Positions 8,746 through 16,702 of a stretch of DNA of 64,000 bases are shown one piece after another. The notes under the pieces are model-generated. The model saw only the letters and a program-made list of their open reading frames with translations. It made no database searches and was not told where the DNA came from. How positions within the stretch are numbered: the first letter of the stretch is position 1; every line of letters starts with the position of its first letter. A program made the position numbers and the translations under genes. The DNA is from Micrococcus sp. EYE_212. GTDB taxonomy: Bacteria > Actinomycetota > Actinomycetes > Actinomycetales > Micrococcaceae. Where the stretch lies: positions 36,018 through 100,017 of the forward strand of contig NZ_JAHXOZ010000012.1 in assembly GCF_023147585.1 (NCBI RefSeq). Reading direction: 5' to 3'.

Positions 8746-8755
8746 ATCCTAGGCT
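8746..8755. promoter_or_regulatory. Shared divergent -10 core for patatin-like gene and tpx
   Basis: The 10-mer ATCCTAGGCT reads TAGGCT on the plus strand (8750-8755, 7 nt before the tpx ATG) and TAGGAT on the minus strand (8746-8751, about 60 nt before the lipase start). The two hexamers share the central TA, so polymerase binding in one direction should exclude the other. Confidence 0.6.
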
Positions 8756-8762
8756 GTCCACC

Positions 8763-9263
8763 ATGGCGACCACCCACTTCCGCGGCACCCCCGTCCACAC
8801 CGTCGGCGAGCTCCCCTCGCCCGGTGAGCAGGCTCCGGCGTTCACGCTCGTCGGCCAGGACCTCGCCCCCGTGTCCCTCGCGGACCTGACGGGACGCACG
8901 GTGGTGCTCAACGTCTTCCCCTCCCTGGACACGGGGGTGTGCGCCGCCTCGGTGCGGACCTTCAACGAGCGCGCGGCGGACCTGGAGGACACCACGGTCC
9001 TCGCCGTCTCCGCTGACCTGCCGTTCGCCGCCGCCCGCTTCTGCTCCGCCGAGGGCATCGAGAACGTGCGCCCGGCCTCCGTGTTCCGCTCCGACTTCGG
9101 GGCCGTCTACGGCGTCGAGCTGGCGGACGGCCCCATGGCCGGGCTGCTGGCGCGCGCCGTCGTCGTGGTGGACCCGGAGGGCCGCGTGGTGCACACCGAG
9201 CTGGTCCCCGAGATCACCGCGGAGCCGGACTACGAGGCGGCGCTGGCCGCCGTGCGCGCCTGA
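8763..9263 (+). CDS. tpx: Thiol peroxidase (Tpx, atypical 2-Cys peroxiredoxin)
   Basis: 166 residues with the complete Tpx layout. The peroxidatic Cys lies in PSLDTGVCAASVRTF (about residue 60), the resolving Cys in ARFCSAEGIENV (about residue 94), and the N-terminus HFRGTPVHTVGELPSPG is typical. Tpx reduces hydrogen and alkyl peroxides in the cytosol using thioredoxin. The ATG at 8763 is leaderless (TAGGCT at 8750-8755). The protease gene begins 8 bp after the stop, so the two may be cotranscribed. Confidence 0.95.
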   Translation: MATTHFRGTPVHTVGELPSPGEQAPAFTLVGQDLAPVSLADLTGRTVVLNVFPSLDTGVCAASVRTFNERAADLEDTTVLAVSADLPFAAARFCSAEGIENVRPASVFRSDFGAVYGVELADGPMAGLLARAVVVVDPEGRVVHTELVPEITAEPDYEAALAAVRA

Positions 9264-9271
9264 GCACGGCC

Positions 9272-10504
9272 ATGCCTCCGTCGGGCGGGCCGCCCGCCGG
9301 ATGGCCTCCCCGCGGCGCCCGACGACGCCGCTCCCCGCTGGCGACGCTCGTCTCCGTCCTGGGCGTGCTCGGCGCGATCGTCCTCGCGGTGGGCGTCACC
9401 CTCCTCGTGACCGGTGAGATCCGGGACCTGGCCGCGGCCGACCGCCCGTCGGCGTCCTCCGCGGGGCGGTCCGACGCCGGCGCGGGCGGCGCCGCCCCGC
9501 CCGCCGCGGACGCGAGCGGGCTGACCGCAGCGCTCGAGGGCGCCCACGACGGGATCGCCGTCGACTGGTCCGCCCCCGGGGGGAGCGGCGAGGGCCTGGA
9601 CGCGGGCGTGGAGGTCACCGACGCGCCCGGGGTGCTGCTGGTGGACACGGTGCTGGGCTCGATGATGGGCACGGGCACCGGGATCGTGCTCTCCGCGGAC
9701 GGGCTCGCGGTGACCAACTACCACGTGGTGGAGGACTCCTCCCGTGTCTTCGTGACCGTGGCGGACACCGGGGAGCGTCACGCGGCCACCGTGCTCGGCC
9801 GGGACGCCCAGCACGACATCGCGGTGCTGGACGTCGACGGCGTGGACGACCTGGAGGTCGCGAGCGTGTCCACGGGCCCGCTCCGCCGCGGCGCCGAGGT
9901 GGCGGCCGTGGGCAACGGCAGCGGGCAGGGGTTCCTCACCGCGGTGCGGGGCGAGGTGCTCGGCACCGGCCGCTCGATCATGGCCGCCACCGAGGGCACG
10001 GACGACTACGCGCGCCTCACCGGTCTGGTCCAGACGGACGCGGACGTGGTGCCGGGCTACTCCGGCGGCCCCCTCGTGGACGCGGACGGCCAGGTGGTGG
10101 CCGTGACCGTGGCCGCGAGCGACGGCACCACCGCGCAGGACGTGGACGGGTATGCGATCCCGTTGCCCGTGGCGCTCTCCGTCGTGGAGCAGGTGCTCTC
10201 CGGCGAGGAGACGGACACGGTGAGCATCGGCGCGGACGGCGCGCTGGGCATCGTCGTGGCCTCGGCGCCCGAGGGCGTCAGCGTCCTGGAGGTCGGCCCG
10301 GACTCCGCGGGGGAGGGGATCGGCCTGGTGCCGGGCGACCTCATCCTGGCGATCGACGGCCAGGACGTGGGCGGGGACGCCAGCGCGATGTCCCGCCTGG
10401 TGAACGACCACAACGTGGGGGCCCGCATCACCGTGACGTGGCAGACCGCGGGCGGCGAGGAACGCGAGGCCGAGGCCGTGCTGCAGGAGGCGCTCGTCCA
10501 CTGA
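9272..10504 (+). CDS. HtrA/DegP-like membrane-anchored serine protease with PDZ domain
   Basis: 410 residues: a short basic Pro-rich N-terminus, one membrane anchor (about residues 24-47), an Ala/Gly-rich linker, a trypsin-like domain with His in VTNYHVVED (about 150), Asp in AQHDIAVLDV (about 182) and Ser in PGYSGGPLVD (about 264), and a C-terminal PDZ domain (GVSVLEVGPDSAGEGIGL, about 325-375). It should act outside the membrane in protein quality control. The active-site motif is GYSGGP rather than the usual GNSGGP. In Mycobacterium an htrA sits beside rseA and tatB; here this protease is 26 kb away from them. Confidence 0.85.
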   Translation: MPPSGGPPAGWPPRGARRRRSPLATLVSVLGVLGAIVLAVGVTLLVTGEIRDLAAADRPSASSAGRSDAGAGGAAPPAADASGLTAALEGAHDGIAVDWSAPGGSGEGLDAGVEVTDAPGVLLVDTVLGSMMGTGTGIVLSADGLAVTNYHVVEDSSRVFVTVADTGERHAATVLGRDAQHDIAVLDVDGVDDLEVASVSTGPLRRGAEVAAVGNGSGQGFLTAVRGEVLGTGRSIMAATEGTDDYARLTGLVQTDADVVPGYSGGPLVDADGQVVAVTVAASDGTTAQDVDGYAIPLPVALSVVEQVLSGEETDTVSIGADGALGIVVASAPEGVSVLEVGPDSAGEGIGLVPGDLILAIDGQDVGGDASAMSRLVNDHNVGARITVTWQTAGGEEREAEAVLQEALVH

Positions 10505-10525
10505 GCCGTGCGACGCAGGGTCGGG

Positions 10526-11323
10526 TCAGCCGAGCAGTGCGAGGGACAGGGCCATCACCGCGGCGCCGCTCAGCGCGCCCGCCCCGGCGGTGGGAAGGCC
10601 TCCGGCCGCGCGCGCCGCGGGCAGCAGGGCGGCCAGGCTGAGGGCCGTCATCACCCCGGCGACGGCGGCGAACACCACCGCCAGCAGGGCCGGGGTGATG
10701 AACGGGGAGAGCAGCAGGTAGAGCACCACGGCGCCGACGGGCTCCGCGAGCCCGGTGAGGGCCGCCCATCCGAATGCGCGCGCCCGCGATCCGGTGGCCT
10801 GGCGCACCGGGACGGCCACGGCCACGCCCTCCGGCACGTTGTGCACGGCCATCGCGACGGCGAGCGCCACGCCCACGGCCGGGTCCTGCAGCGTGCCGGC
10901 GAACGTGACGAACCCCTCGGGGGCGTTGTGCAGGCCGATCGCCCCGGCTGTCATCAGGCCCAGACGGTGCAGCCGCCGGGCGTCGAGGGCCGGGGAGGAC
11001 GCGTCCGCCCGCGGGGACGCCGCCGGGAGGTCGGCGGGGCCGGGGAGGAGGCGGCTGAGGAGAAGGACCACGCCGGCGCCGGCCAGGACCGCGGCGGCGG
11101 CCGCGGGGAGGGCCAGCGGGCCGAGGCTCGGGGCCAGGTCCGCGACGGACGCGGGCACCATCTCGAGGGCAGACACGCCGACCATGACGCCCGCGGCCAG
11201 CCCCAGCGCGAACCCGAGCCCACGCCCCGTGGGCGGGCGCCCGACGACGGCGAGCAGGCCTCCCAGCACCGTCGCGGCGCCGGCGAAGCACGTCAGGGCC
11301 ACAGCGGTCCAGAAGGGATCCAC
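10526..11323 (-). CDS. ZIP family divalent metal transporter
   Basis: 265 residues with eight hydrophobic segments and the two metal-binding helices of ZIP proteins: LHNAPEGFVTFAGTL and VHNVPEGVAVAVPV. It resembles ZupT/GufA importers of Zn, Fe or Mn in the cytoplasmic membrane; the preferred ion is not evident. The start is GTG (complement of 11321-11323), preceded by AGGAGGTGA. A -10-like TAGGAT lies at 11366-11371 on the minus strand. It converges with the protease gene, with a 21-bp gap and no clear hairpin. Confidence 0.9.
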   Translation of the reverse strand: MDPFWTAVALTCFAGAATVLGGLLAVVGRPPTGRGLGFALGLAAGVMVGVSALEMVPASVADLAPSLGPLALPAAAAAVLAGAGVVLLLSRLLPGPADLPAASPRADASSPALDARRLHRLGLMTAGAIGLHNAPEGFVTFAGTLQDPAVGVALAVAMAVHNVPEGVAVAVPVRQATGSRARAFGWAALTGLAEPVGAVVLYLLLSPFITPALLAVVFAAVAGVMTALSLAALLPAARAAGGLPTAGAGALSGAAVMALSLALLG

Positions 11324-11441
11324 CCGACGATCACCTCCTGCGGACGGGGCCAGCGGCGTGCGACCATCCTACGGAGACCGGGACCGGCGGCCCCGCCGGG
11401 AGCCCGGCGCCGCAGTCCGACGACCCGCACCGGAGGTCCCC

Positions 11442-12932
11442 GTGTCCCACATCGCCCCCACCCTCGGCACCGGCTTCGACCTGCCGGACGTCGACCCCGG
11501 CCGCGCGGTGGTGGTCGGCTCCGGCCCCAACGGCCTCACCGCGGCGGCCCTGCTGGCCCGCGCCGGCTGGGAGGTGGACGTCTACGAGCGCAATGCGGCG
11601 CCCGGCGGCGCCTCGGCCTCCGCGCCCGTGCTGGGGGAGGGGACCGTGGTGGACCTCGGCGCCGCCGGACATCCGTTCGGCGTGGTGAGCCCGGCCTTCC
11701 ACGAGCTCGACCTCACGGCGCACGGGCTGCGGTGGGTGCACCCCGCGGTGCCCATGGGCCACCCGCTGCAGGACGGGCCGGCAGCCATCCTCCACCGCGA
11801 CCTCGACGCCACCGCCGACGGGCTGGGCGAGGACGCGCGGGCCTGGCGGCTCCTCCACCGCGCGGTGGTGGGGCACCCCGCTGAGATCGTGGAGAACGTG
11901 CTGGGCCCCATGGTGCGCCCCTGGCCGCACCCCGTGACGATGGCCCGGTTCGGGGTGCGCGCCCCATGGCCCGCGGCCCTGCTGGCCCGGACAGTGTTCC
12001 GCACGGAGCAGGCCCGCGCGCTCTACACCGGCTCCTCCGTCCACGCCATGATGCCGCCCGGACGGCCGCTCACGAGCGCGTTCGGTGCCCTGTTCGGGGC
12101 CCTCGGCATGAGCACCGGATGGCCGGTGGCGGAGGGGGGCTCCGGCTCCATCGTGGCGGCGCTCGTGAAGGTGCTCGAGGCGCACGGCGGCCGCCTGCAC
12201 CTGGGCCACGAGGTGACGGACCTGCGCTCCCTGCCCGAGGCCGACGCCGTCCTGCTCGACCTGACGCCCCGTCAGGTGCTGGGAATGCGGGGCGCGGACC
12301 TCCCTGCCTCCTACGCGCGCCGCCTTCGCCGGTGGCGCTACGGCGCCGCCGTGTCCAAGGTGGACTTCCTCCTCGACGGGCCCATCCCCTGGCGCGACGC
12401 GCGGCTCGGCGGCGCGGGCACCGTCCACCTCGGGGGGACGGCGGAGCAGATCCAGCACGCCGAGGCCGAGGCGGCGGCCGGCCGCATGCCCGAGCGGCCG
12501 TTCGTGATGCTGTGCCAGCAGCAGTCCGCCGATCCCTCCCGCGCCACGGGGGCCGCCGAGGGGCGCACGGTGGTGTGGTCCTACGCCCACGTGCCGCACG
12601 GCCATCCGGGCGACGTGCGCCCCGTGATCGAGGCGCAGATCGAGCGCCATGCTCCCGGCTTCCGGGACCGGATCGTCCGGGCGCACGCCACGCGTCCGGC
12701 GGACCTGGAGGCGTGGAATCCCAACCTCGTGGGCGGGGACATCGCGGGCGGATCCATGGGCGGGGCCCAGTTCCTCGCCCGCCCCACCGCGAGCCTGCGT
12801 CCGCACCGCGCGGGACGCCCGGGGCTCTACCTGGCCTCCTCCTCGACCCCGCCCGGGGCCGGCGTGCACGGCATGTCCGGCGCGTGGGCGGTGCGGACGC
12901 TCCTCAAAGAGCGTGGGGGTGCGGCGGCGTGA
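11442..12932 (+). CDS. FAD-dependent oxidoreductase, phytoene dehydrogenase-like
   Basis: 496 residues. The N-terminal dinucleotide-binding motif VVVGSGPNGLTAAALLARAG with a following acidic YERN, and the C-terminal segment GLYLASSSTPPGAGVHGMSG, are typical of the CrtI/phytoene-desaturase-related NAD(P)/FAD oxidoreductases. No carotenoid genes are next to it, so it is more likely one of the many orphan members than a true phytoene desaturase. The GTG start follows a GGAGG site by 6 nt. An extended upstream frame crosses the ZIP gene and is rejected. Confidence 0.8.
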   Translation: MSHIAPTLGTGFDLPDVDPGRAVVVGSGPNGLTAAALLARAGWEVDVYERNAAPGGASASAPVLGEGTVVDLGAAGHPFGVVSPAFHELDLTAHGLRWVHPAVPMGHPLQDGPAAILHRDLDATADGLGEDARAWRLLHRAVVGHPAEIVENVLGPMVRPWPHPVTMARFGVRAPWPAALLARTVFRTEQARALYTGSSVHAMMPPGRPLTSAFGALFGALGMSTGWPVAEGGSGSIVAALVKVLEAHGGRLHLGHEVTDLRSLPEADAVLLDLTPRQVLGMRGADLPASYARRLRRWRYGAAVSKVDFLLDGPIPWRDARLGGAGTVHLGGTAEQIQHAEAEAAAGRMPERPFVMLCQQQSADPSRATGAAEGRTVVWSYAHVPHGHPGDVRPVIEAQIERHAPGFRDRIVRAHATRPADLEAWNPNLVGGDIAGGSMGGAQFLARPTASLRPHRAGRPGLYLASSSTPPGAGVHGMSGAWAVRTLLKERGGAAA

Positions 12933-12979
12933 GCAGAGCCATTCCGGCGGGTGCCGAATGACACCCGTGTGACGGTGCT

Positions 12980-13135
12980 TTCGCATTCCGGCCCGATCCA
13001 GCTACAGTGTGGTGCATCTCACGGAGAGGCCCTGACTAGGGCCGGTCCGGAGGCCGTCTCGAACCCTGGAAGCCCCTTGCGGCGCACGAAGGGGGAGGCG
13101 CCCATTGCACCTTCTGATGATTGGAAGCCCCTTCC
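12980..13135 (+). promoter_or_regulatory. Promoter and structured leader of the peptide importer operon
   Basis: The -35-like TTCGCA (12980-12985), a 17-nt spacer and -10 TACAGT (13003-13008) predict a start near 13015 and a leader of about 120 nt. The leader holds TGGAAGCCCCTT twice (13067-13078 and 13122-13133). A single AAGGGG (13089-13094) between them can pair with either CCCCTT copy. The second copy contains the ribosome site GGAAG, which can also fold on itself with CTTCC just before the ATG. Regulation of translation is inferred from this geometry only. Confidence 0.5.
13065..13099 (+). repeat. 35-bp dispersed repeat, copy 1
   Basis: This stretch of the leader, from CCTGGAAGCCCC to GGGGGAGGC, matches 61851-61885 at 28 of 35 positions without gaps. 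Copy 2 lies in the accessory tail between a lipoprotein gene and a GNAT gene. The identity of the repeat is unknown. Confidence 0.55.
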
Positions 13136-15013
13136 ATGAAGTACACCAAGCTCTCCGCCGCCGCGGCCCTCGCCGCCGGCTCCGCCCTGATGCTCTCCGC
13201 GTGCGCCCCGGCCGGGCCGGCCGCCTCGGGCGACGGCTCCAAGGCCGCCGGCTCCGGCGACGCCTCCGCGTCCGGCTCCGGCGAGGTCCTGACGGGCGAC
13301 AAGGGTCAGAAGCTCACCGCCAAGGCCGACGGCCCCTCCATGGCCGACCTCGGCGACGTCAAGACCGAGGACGGCTCGATCGCCTACTCCGTGGGCGCGG
13401 ACGACTTCCTCTCCTACAACGGCGTGCAGTCCAACACGTACACCACGTACAACTCCGCCGTGGTCGACCGCATGTTCTCCAGCTTCTACTACTTCGGCAC
13501 GGACGGCTCCATCATCCGCAACGAGGACTTCGGCAAGTACGAGAAGGTCTCGGACGACCCGCTCAAGGTCAAGTACACGATCAACGAGGACGCGAAGTGG
13601 TCCGACGGCACTCCTGTCACCGCCGCCGACTTCATCGTGCAGTGGGCCGCGGACAATCCCACCATCACCGATCCGAACGGCGAGAAGGACGAGGAGGGCA
13701 ACCTGCCCCCGCTGTTCGACTCCATCACGGGTGACCCCGGCACCTACATCCCGGAGGCCCCGGAGGGCGAGGCGGACAGCAAGGAGTTCACCGTCACCTA
13801 CGCCGAGCCCTACGCGGACTGGGAGATCCTCATCGGCTCCGCCCTGCCGGCCCACGTGATCGCCGAGCAGTCGGGCATGGAGCTCACCGAGCTCGTCGAC
13901 GCCGCCAAGGCCAAGGACGCCGAGGCCCTCGCGCCGGCCGCCAAGTTCTGGAACGAGAAGTGGGACTTCAACCCCGGCGAGCTCCCGGACCCGGCGCTGA
14001 TCCCCTCCATGGGCCCCTACAAGTTCAAGGAGAACGGCTGGCAGGCCGGCCAGAGCATCACGCTCGAGGCCAACCCGGAGTACTGGGGCACCCCCGCCGC
14101 CACGAAGGAGCTCGTGCTCCGCTTCGCCGACCCGAAGACCCACGTGCAGTCCCTGCAGAACGGCGACCTCGACGTCATCGAGCCGCAGGCCACCGTGGAC
14201 ACCCTGGAGCAGCTCAAGGGCCTCGGCGACCAGGTCAACATCCAGACCGGCGACCAGCTGACCTGGGAGCACATCGACTACAACCGCGGCAAGGGCTCCG
14301 TGTTCGCGGACAGCCCGGAGCTGCGCGAGGCGTTCGCCCTCTGCGTGCCGCGCCAGGACATCGTGGACAAGCTGATCAAGCCCATCTACCCCGAGGCCAA
14401 GGTCATGAACGCCCGCGAGGTGTTCCCCTTCCAGGACACGTACGACGAGGTCATCGCCGAGTCCTACAACACCGAGCTGGACCAGCCGAACATCGAGAAG
14501 GCGAAGGAGCTCGTCGAGAAGTCGGGCGTGGACAAGCCGACCGTCCGCCTCGGATACCAGGCCGGCAACCCGCGCCGCACCGAGACCGTCGCGCTCATCA
14601 AGTCCTCGTGCGACCAGGCCGGCTTCGACATCCAGGACACGAACAGCACCGTGTTCTTCAAGGAGGTCCTCCCCGCGGGCGACTTCGACGCCGCGCTCTT
14701 CGCGTGGTCCGGCTCCGGCCAGAAGGCCTCCGGTGCCAACATCTACAAGACCACCGGCGCCCAGAACCAGATGAACTACTCGAACCCCGAGGTCGACGCC
14801 GCGTGGGACAAGCTCGCCTCCTCCCTGGACGAGGCCGAGCAGTTCGAGCAGGTCAAGAAGATCGAGAAGCTGCTGTGGGAGGACTTCCAGGCCATCCCGC
14901 TGTACGCGCACCCCGGTATCGTGGGCCACAACGCGAACGTCGCCAACGTCCGCGACACCGCCGCCCAGTCGGGCGCGCTGTGGAACGTGGAGCAGTGGAA
15001 GCGCGTCCAGTGA
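13136..15013 (+). CDS. Peptide ABC transporter substrate-binding lipoprotein (SBP_bac_5)
   Basis: 625 residues. A lipoprotein signal (MKYTKLSAAAALAAG, lipobox LSAC with Cys about 23) is followed by a Gly/Ser/Ala linker and an OppA/DppA-type binding domain: the family motif WSDGTPVTAADFIVQW and a typical ending. It captures oligopeptides or similar ligands outside the membrane. Strong bias toward C-ending codons and an unusually Lys/Asn-rich composition for this genome suggest high expression. The ATG at 13136 has GGAAG 8 nt upstream; an in-frame TTG at 13121 lies before that site and is rejected. It is the first gene of a four-gene operon. Confidence 0.92.
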   Translation: MKYTKLSAAAALAAGSALMLSACAPAGPAASGDGSKAAGSGDASASGSGEVLTGDKGQKLTAKADGPSMADLGDVKTEDGSIAYSVGADDFLSYNGVQSNTYTTYNSAVVDRMFSSFYYFGTDGSIIRNEDFGKYEKVSDDPLKVKYTINEDAKWSDGTPVTAADFIVQWAADNPTITDPNGEKDEEGNLPPLFDSITGDPGTYIPEAPEGEADSKEFTVTYAEPYADWEILIGSALPAHVIAEQSGMELTELVDAAKAKDAEALAPAAKFWNEKWDFNPGELPDPALIPSMGPYKFKENGWQAGQSITLEANPEYWGTPAATKELVLRFADPKTHVQSLQNGDLDVIEPQATVDTLEQLKGLGDQVNIQTGDQLTWEHIDYNRGKGSVFADSPELREAFALCVPRQDIVDKLIKPIYPEAKVMNAREVFPFQDTYDEVIAESYNTELDQPNIEKAKELVEKSGVDKPTVRLGYQAGNPRRTETVALIKSSCDQAGFDIQDTNSTVFFKEVLPAGDFDAALFAWSGSGQKASGANIYKTTGAQNQMNYSNPEVDAAWDKLASSLDEAEQFEQVKKIEKLLWEDFQAIPLYAHPGIVGHNANVANVRDTAAQSGALWNVEQWKRVQ

Positions 15014-15077
15014 CGCGTGGCTGACGCCCTGCACGCGTGATGCCCTCCAGTGATGGGCACGCGCCGCAGACCCCGGT

Positions 15078-15108
15078 GAGAGCCCGGCCGTGACCCGGCC
15101 GGGCTCTC
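15078..15108 (+). terminator. Intra-operon hairpin after the binding-protein gene
   Basis: A perfect 12-bp stem (GAGAGCCCGGCC at 15078-15089, complement at 15097-15108) with a 7-nt loop, followed by TCCGTG. Between the binding-protein and permease genes it probably acts as a partial terminator or 3' stabiliser that keeps the lipoprotein more abundant than the permeases. Confidence 0.7.
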
Positions 15109-15174
15109 TCCGTGAACCGCGGCTCCGCCGCACCTCCTCATCCTCCGCACGCGCACGGAAGGCCACCCCCTGTT

Positions 15175-16695
15175 GTGCTGAAATTCATCCTCAAGCGCCT
15201 CGGCAGCTCGATCCTCGTGCTGTTCGGCGCCTCGATCCTCCTCTTCTTCCTCACGGTCCACTCCGGTGACCCCCTCTCGGACCTGCGGGAGTCGCAGAGC
15301 AACAACCGCGAGAACCTGATCGCCGCCCGCACCGCCTTCATGAACCTCGACCAGCCGTGGTACGTCCGCTACTGGGACTGGCTGAAGGGCGTGGGCGGCT
15401 GCGTCACGGGCAGCTGCGACCTCGGCACGAACCGCTCCGGCCAGCCGGTCGGCGAGCTGCTCAGCCTGGCCGCCGCCTCCACCCTGCGACTCGTCGTGCT
15501 GGCCACCGTGCTCGCCATCATCATCGGCGTCGCGGTGGGCATCATCACCGCCATCCGCCAGTACTCGGGCCTCGACTACGCGGTGACGTTCCTGATCTTC
15601 CTCTTCTTCTCCCTGCCCGTCTTCTGGGCCGCGGTGATCCTGAAGGAATACCTGGGCATCCGGTTCAACGACTGGATCGCGGACCCGACGCTCAGCTGGC
15701 CGGCCCTGCTCCTGGCCGCGCTGATCGCCGGCCTGATGCTGCAGGCGGTCATGGCCGGCGACGCCAAGCGCCGGCTCTTCACCTTCGCCACCACCGCGGC
15801 CTTCGTGGTCCTGGTCGGCTGGCTGCTGTTCGCGATGGACTTCTGGCGCAACCCGCGGATGGGCCCGATCGTCCAGCTGCTCATCGGCCTGGCCGTCGCC
15901 GTCGGCGCCACCATCGTGGTCGCCGGCCTGCGCAACCGCTCGGTGCTCAAGGCGGCGCTCGTCACCGTGGCCCTGGGCATGGTCGGCTACTACGCCACCT
16001 ACGGCCTGCTGATGACCAACCCCTCCGGGCTGCTGCTCGCGGGCCTCGGGGTGCTCACGATCCTGGTGGCCGTCCTCGTGGGACGCCTCCTCGGCGGCTT
16101 CTCCAAGGGCTCCGCCGTCGCCGTCTCCATCGTGACGGCGCTCCTGATGGGCGTGGCCATCGTGGCCGAGCACCTGATGAACTACTGGCCGACGCTCCTG
16201 CGCATGAAGCCCCGCCCGATCTCCGTGATCGGCTCGGGCACCCCCAACATGGAGGGCCACTTCTGGGTGCTCTTCCTGGACCGCGGCGCGCAGCTCGTCC
16301 TGCCGACCATCCTGCTGACCATCATCTCGGTGGCCACGTACTCGCGGTACACGCGCTCCTCCATGCTCGAGGTCTCGCGCCAGGACTACATCCGCACGGC
16401 CCGGGCCAAGGGCCTGGGCGAGCGCCAGGTGATCCTGAAGCACGCGTTCCGCAACTCCCTCATCCCCATCACCACCATCATGGCCTTCGACTTCGCGGGC
16501 CTGATCGGCGGCGCGGTGATCACGGAGCAGGTGTTCGGCTGGAAGGGCATGGGTGAGCTCTTCGCCACCGGCCTGCGCGAGGTGGACCCCATGCCCGTCA
16601 TGGCCTTCTTCCTCGTCACCGGCACCGCCGCCGTGCTGATGAACCTCGTGGCGGACGTGCTCTACGCCGTCCTCGACCCCCGAATCCGAGTGTGA
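15175..16695 (+). CDS. Peptide ABC transporter permease, DppB type, expanded
   Basis: 506 residues. Both ends match DppB/OppB: TM1 KRLGSSILVLFGASILLFF, then GVGGCVTGSCDLGTNRSGQPV, and at the C-terminus the EAA loop SRQDYIRTARAKGLGERQVI with HAFRNSLIPI. Usual DppB proteins have about 310-340 residues. Between roughly residues 170 and 360 there is an additional block with about five or six extra hydrophobic segments. The start is taken as GTG 15175 with GGAAGG upstream; an in-frame GTG at 15112 would add a Pro/His-rich tail. The next permease starts 7 bp after the stop. Confidence 0.88.
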   Translation: MLKFILKRLGSSILVLFGASILLFFLTVHSGDPLSDLRESQSNNRENLIAARTAFMNLDQPWYVRYWDWLKGVGGCVTGSCDLGTNRSGQPVGELLSLAAASTLRLVVLATVLAIIIGVAVGIITAIRQYSGLDYAVTFLIFLFFSLPVFWAAVILKEYLGIRFNDWIADPTLSWPALLLAALIAGLMLQAVMAGDAKRRLFTFATTAAFVVLVGWLLFAMDFWRNPRMGPIVQLLIGLAVAVGATIVVAGLRNRSVLKAALVTVALGMVGYYATYGLLMTNPSGLLLAGLGVLTILVAVLVGRLLGGFSKGSAVAVSIVTALLMGVAIVAEHLMNYWPTLLRMKPRPISVIGSGTPNMEGHFWVLFLDRGAQLVLPTILLTIISVATYSRYTRSSMLEVSRQDYIRTARAKGLGERQVILKHAFRNSLIPITTIMAFDFAGLIGGAVITEQVFGWKGMGELFATGLREVDPMPVMAFFLVTGTAAVLMNLVADVLYAVLDPRIRV

Positions 16696-16702
16696 GAGCC
16701 CC

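Noticed and set aside
11442..12932. Calling this gene crtI phytoene desaturase
   Set aside because: No carotenoid genes are nearby and the similarity is at superfamily level only.
13050..13075. A possible tRNA T-arm on the minus strand (GGGTTCGAG)
   Set aside because: No acceptor, D or anticodon arms can be fitted around it; no tRNA.
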